In this document: positions 43,013 to 44,985 of the stretch, in pieces | Numbering within the stretch: the first letter of the stretch is position 1 | How the letters are laid out: every line of letters begins with the position of its first letter | Source of the DNA: Christensenella sp. UBA4626 | GTDB taxonomy: Bacteria > Bacillota > Clostridia > Christensenellales > UBA1242 | DNA: 44,985 nt | Reading direction: 5' to 3' | NCBI GenBank assembly: GCA_002406115.1 | Contig: DHNC01000044.1 | Location: forward strand, 1 to 44,985 | The notes under the pieces: model-generated | Database searches by the model: none | The model's input: the letters and a program-made list of their open reading frames with translations, nothing else | What the model was told of the DNA's origin: nothing | Program-made: the position numbers and the translations under genes

Positions 43013-43909
43013 TTATTCTGCACTTCGAGGTTGTTCGCTTAAAAACGCAAATGCCACAGAATTTGGACCCACATGGGCGCCGATGATTGGACCCATTATG
43101 CGGATTTCTGGCTTAAAGCCGTATTTTTCAAAAACCATGGCTTGGATTTTTTCTGCCATAGGCAAATTGTTGGTGTGGACAATTTTTGCATAAGGGAAAT
43201 CTTTGTTTAAAGTGTAGTTTGCAAAATCGTCAACAATCTTTTTTGCAGCCTTGTTTATGCCGCTGATTTTGCGAGTTACAACCAATTTGCCGGCACGAGA
43301 AAATTCGATTATCGGCTTGATTTGAAGCAAACTGCCAAACATAGCACTTGCCGCACTCACCCTACCGCCACGGCAAAGATATTTTAAATCGTCAGCAATG
43401 ATAAAGTGTTGAATATTGTTTTTGATTGAGTTCAAATAGTCGGCTGTTTCCTTGTTTGTTTTGCCATTTTCACGCATTTTCATGGCAACTTCAATTAACA
43501 TTTGCTCACCGATTGTGGTTGTGCTGGACTCAATTGCAATGTAATTTATATTTGGATATTTTTCCTTAACAATTTGAATTGCCTGATTTGCATTGTCAAT
43601 TGTTGGGCTCAAACCTGCCGATTGAGAGATATGCAAAGCGTTGACAACCCCATCTTCTGCCATTTTGGTGAACAAATCGATGTGTGCTTGCAAGTTCAAA
43701 ATACTTGTTTTTGCAAGTGCCCCTTTACGCAATTGATTGAAAAAATCAACATATTGGTCATATGACTGAAAATCATCAACATATTCTTTGATTTGATTGT
43801 CTTTATCCGTGATTGTATATTTTAACCTACCGACATACAAACCATATTTTTTAACTTCATCTGCATAAAAGTCTGAGTTGCTGTCAGTTGAGATTGCAAA
43901 TTTTTCCAT
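43013..43909 (-). CDS. DegV family fatty-acid-binding protein
   Basis: 298 residues, normal length. 'ISTDSNSDF' at the N-terminus, 'ISQSAGLSPTIDNA' and 'IADDLKYLCRGGRVS' are family marks. DegV-type proteins bind fatty acids and present them to the FakA kinase; fakA is not in this window. GAGG lies upstream of ATG 43909. Stands alone, with its own terminator. Confidence 0.93.
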   Translation of the reverse strand: MEKFAISTDSNSDFYADEVKKYGLYVGRLKYTITDKDNQIKEYVDDFQSYDQYVDFFNQLRKGALAKTSILNLQAHIDLFTKMAEDGVVNALHISQSAGLSPTIDNANQAIQIVKEKYPNINYIAIESSTTTIGEQMLIEVAMKMRENGKTNKETADYLNSIKNNIQHFIIADDLKYLCRGGRVSAASAMFGSLLQIKPIIEFSRAGKLVVTRKISGINKAAKKIVDDFANYTLNKDFPYAKIVHTNNLPMAEKIQAMVFEKYGFKPEIRIMGPIIGAHVGPNSVAFAFLSEQPRSAE

Positions 43910-44052
43910 AAAATCCTCACATTTTTATCAGTTTAACAAAATTCGACCATTTATACAACAAATTTTTCACTAAATAAAAATATTTTTTGCAAAAAAGCAT
44001 TAAAAATTTAAGCAGATATCCATTTTTTGACAAAAAAATTTGAAATATAGTA

Positions 44053-44081
44053 TTGAAAATACTAAATCCTCATGTTATAAT
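44053..44081 (+). promoter_or_regulatory. promoter of the gene at 44145
   Basis: TTGAAA (44053-44058), 17-base spacer, consensus TATAAT (44076-44081). A second TTGACA lies at 44028 without a good partner. The remainder of 43910-44144 shows nothing else. Confidence 0.75.
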
Positions 44082-44144
44082 CTTTTTAGTTAAGGTGAAT
44101 GTGTCCAGTTAGCCTAAAATCAAAAAGATATCATAGGAGGTTGT

Positions 44145-44831
44145 ATGGGAGCAGAATATGATGATGAATATTTAAAGAATGGTGAAAAATGTTTTAATCA
44201 AGCGTTAAATTATGAGCGTTCGTTGTTTGTAAAATTTGACGCTTATCTTGTTGATAGAATGAAAAAAGTTGTCGAAGCAAAAAACTGGTTTTTAAAAATA
44301 TCAGAAAATGTTTGGATACGCAAATATAAAATTGATTTGTGTGATGTCTATTTGAAGGAATATAAAGATAAAATCATACCAGTCCTTGAAGACGGCATAA
44401 AAAACGTTAAACGCTGTTACAACACCGGCTTTTATAGCGACGGGAAGGACTGGATAAAAGCGATTAAAGGATTGGTGGCTGAACTTAACGACTATTTTAA
44501 CACTGACGTATATAATTGGGCTTGCAGTCAGTGTCAATGGTATGAGGAACAAATCGACGAAATACTTAATAGTGACGATGAGGAAGAAGTGGACGAAATG
44601 GCACAATACAGAGCTTATCAAGAAGCAAAATACCGTTTTGATAACTATCAAAGTTCATTAAGATACAACCATTCCTCCAGAGACTACACCGAATGCCTGA
44701 GAGGTTTAGATGAGATTTACGACTTACTCGCCCAAGCGGGCGATTACTCCGGCGTTGACGACCTCTATCAAGACCTGAAAGATGCCGAAGAAGAATGGGA
44801 AGAAGCATTAAATAACCCAGACGATGATTAA
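44145..44831 (+). CDS. acidic helical protein of unknown function
   Basis: 228 residues with AGGAGG just before the ATG. No signal peptide or membrane segment. Helical, Trp- and Tyr-rich, with two acidic stretches ('SDDEEEVDEM' near residue 145 and the last 20 residues). Two or three weak helical repeats are possible around 'YEE..DE' and 'LDEIYDLL', but I cannot assign a family. It is a single-gene plus-strand unit with a strong promoter and terminator. Confidence 0.8.
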   Translation: MGAEYDDEYLKNGEKCFNQALNYERSLFVKFDAYLVDRMKKVVEAKNWFLKISENVWIRKYKIDLCDVYLKEYKDKIIPVLEDGIKNVKRCYNTGFYSDGKDWIKAIKGLVAELNDYFNTDVYNWACSQCQWYEEQIDEILNSDDEEEVDEMAQYRAYQEAKYRFDNYQSSLRYNHSSRDYTECLRGLDEIYDLLAQAGDYSGVDDLYQDLKDAEEEWEEALNNPDDD

Positions 44832-44874
44832 AATTAAAACGCTTTTAATGATAGTCATTTTATTGTTATGCACA

Positions 44875-44908
44875 TAAAAAAAGCACTTGTTTAAAGTGCT
44901 TTTTTTTG
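44875..44908. terminator. bidirectional terminator after the 44145 gene
   Basis: AAAGCACTT pairs with AAGTGCTTT around a short loop, flanked by A- and T-runs, 45 bases after the stop. Confidence 0.85.
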
Positions 44909-44913
44909 AATTT

Positions 44914-44957
44914 TATAAGCCATATTTTTTAAGCATATCAAAATAAATCGGTTCATT
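44914..44957 (-). repeat. dispersed 3' hairpin repeat, copy 6 (diverged)
   Basis: In minus sense it reads ACCGATTTATTTT ... AAAATATGGCTT and encodes E-P-I-Y-F-D-M-L-K-K-Y-G-L then TAA. It lies directly beside the terminator, as copies 3 and 4 do, which hints at a minus-strand gene ending just past the window. Reading further back, the frame meets a stop after eight codons, so it is not the end of a long gene. Confidence 0.6.
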
Positions 44958-44985
44958 TATATTATATATTTTATATTATAGTTTT

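Noticed and set aside
44914..44985. End of a minus-strand gene entering from the right edge
   Set aside because: The tail E-P-I-Y-F-D...G-L looks like a protein end, but an in-frame stop occurs eight codons before E-P-I-Y-F and there is no start with a ribosome binding site. It fits better as a repeat copy.

Overview
This window is AT-rich chromosomal DNA of a low-GC, Gram-positive-type bacterium (Firmicutes), most likely an uncultured member of the Clostridia. The evidence is gene order and gene content: the recJ, secD/secF, TIGR04086, yajC, tgt, queA, ruvB, ruvA block; T-box leaders in front of thrS and valS; a YtxC-like sporulation protein next to the synthetase genes as in Bacillus; a SpoVD-type penicillin-binding protein with a PASTA domain; a MurE with the DNPR motif of meso-diaminopimelate-adding enzymes; and strong AGGAGG ribosome binding sites. 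TGA works as a normal stop. Almost every gene lies on the minus strand, and no phage, CRISPR array, rRNA or tRNA was seen. Family assignments rest on motifs read from the sequence and on remembered family knowledge; no database search was run.

Layout. 1-648: an edge-truncated M50-type membrane protein whose zinc-protease motif is lost. 734-6843: recJ, secF, secD, a small membrane protein and yajC (repair and protein export). 7015-14192: tRNA queuosine genes tgt-queA, Holliday-junction genes ruvBA and ruvC with two unknown genes among them, yebC, and an rRNA methyltransferase. 14193-14659: no gene, but a MITE-like element flanked by a duplicated rplT 3' end. 14660-15975: infC-rpmI-rplT with a structured leader. 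16051-18671: an unknown gene, a YhhN membrane protein and an iron alcohol dehydrogenase. 18850-25043: thrS and valS, each behind a T-box, then the ytxC-like gene. 25044-27846: repeats, a possible small Cys-rich ORF and small membrane proteins with an RNA methyltransferase. 27949-30760: the only plus-strand operon, an NMT1/SsuA-type ABC importer. 30962-42788: division and cell-wall genes in three transcription units (ftsA-ftsZ; murA-ftsQ; spoVD-murE-mraY-murD-ftsW). 43013-43909: degV. 44145-44831: a plus-strand gene of unknown function.

The genes are mostly housekeeping. SecD, SecF and YajC assist the Sec translocon; RuvA, RuvB, RuvC and RecJ handle recombination intermediates; MurA, MurD, MurE, MraY, FtsW and SpoVD/FtsI carry out peptidoglycan precursor synthesis and septal polymerisation around FtsZ, FtsA and FtsQ. 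murG, murC, mraW and ftsL are not in this cluster.

The least explained structure is a family of about 44-bp hairpin repeats, six copies in 45 kb, that sit in gene 3' regions next to intrinsic terminators. Their sequence also keeps one open reading frame of 12 codons in five copies (P-I-Y-F...G-L). Other points of note are several sigma-A-like promoters placed so that transcription should start at the ATG (candidate leaderless mRNAs), the inactive-looking M50 protein, a ThrRS without a TGS domain, and an FtsA-like protein without a visible membrane-targeting tail.
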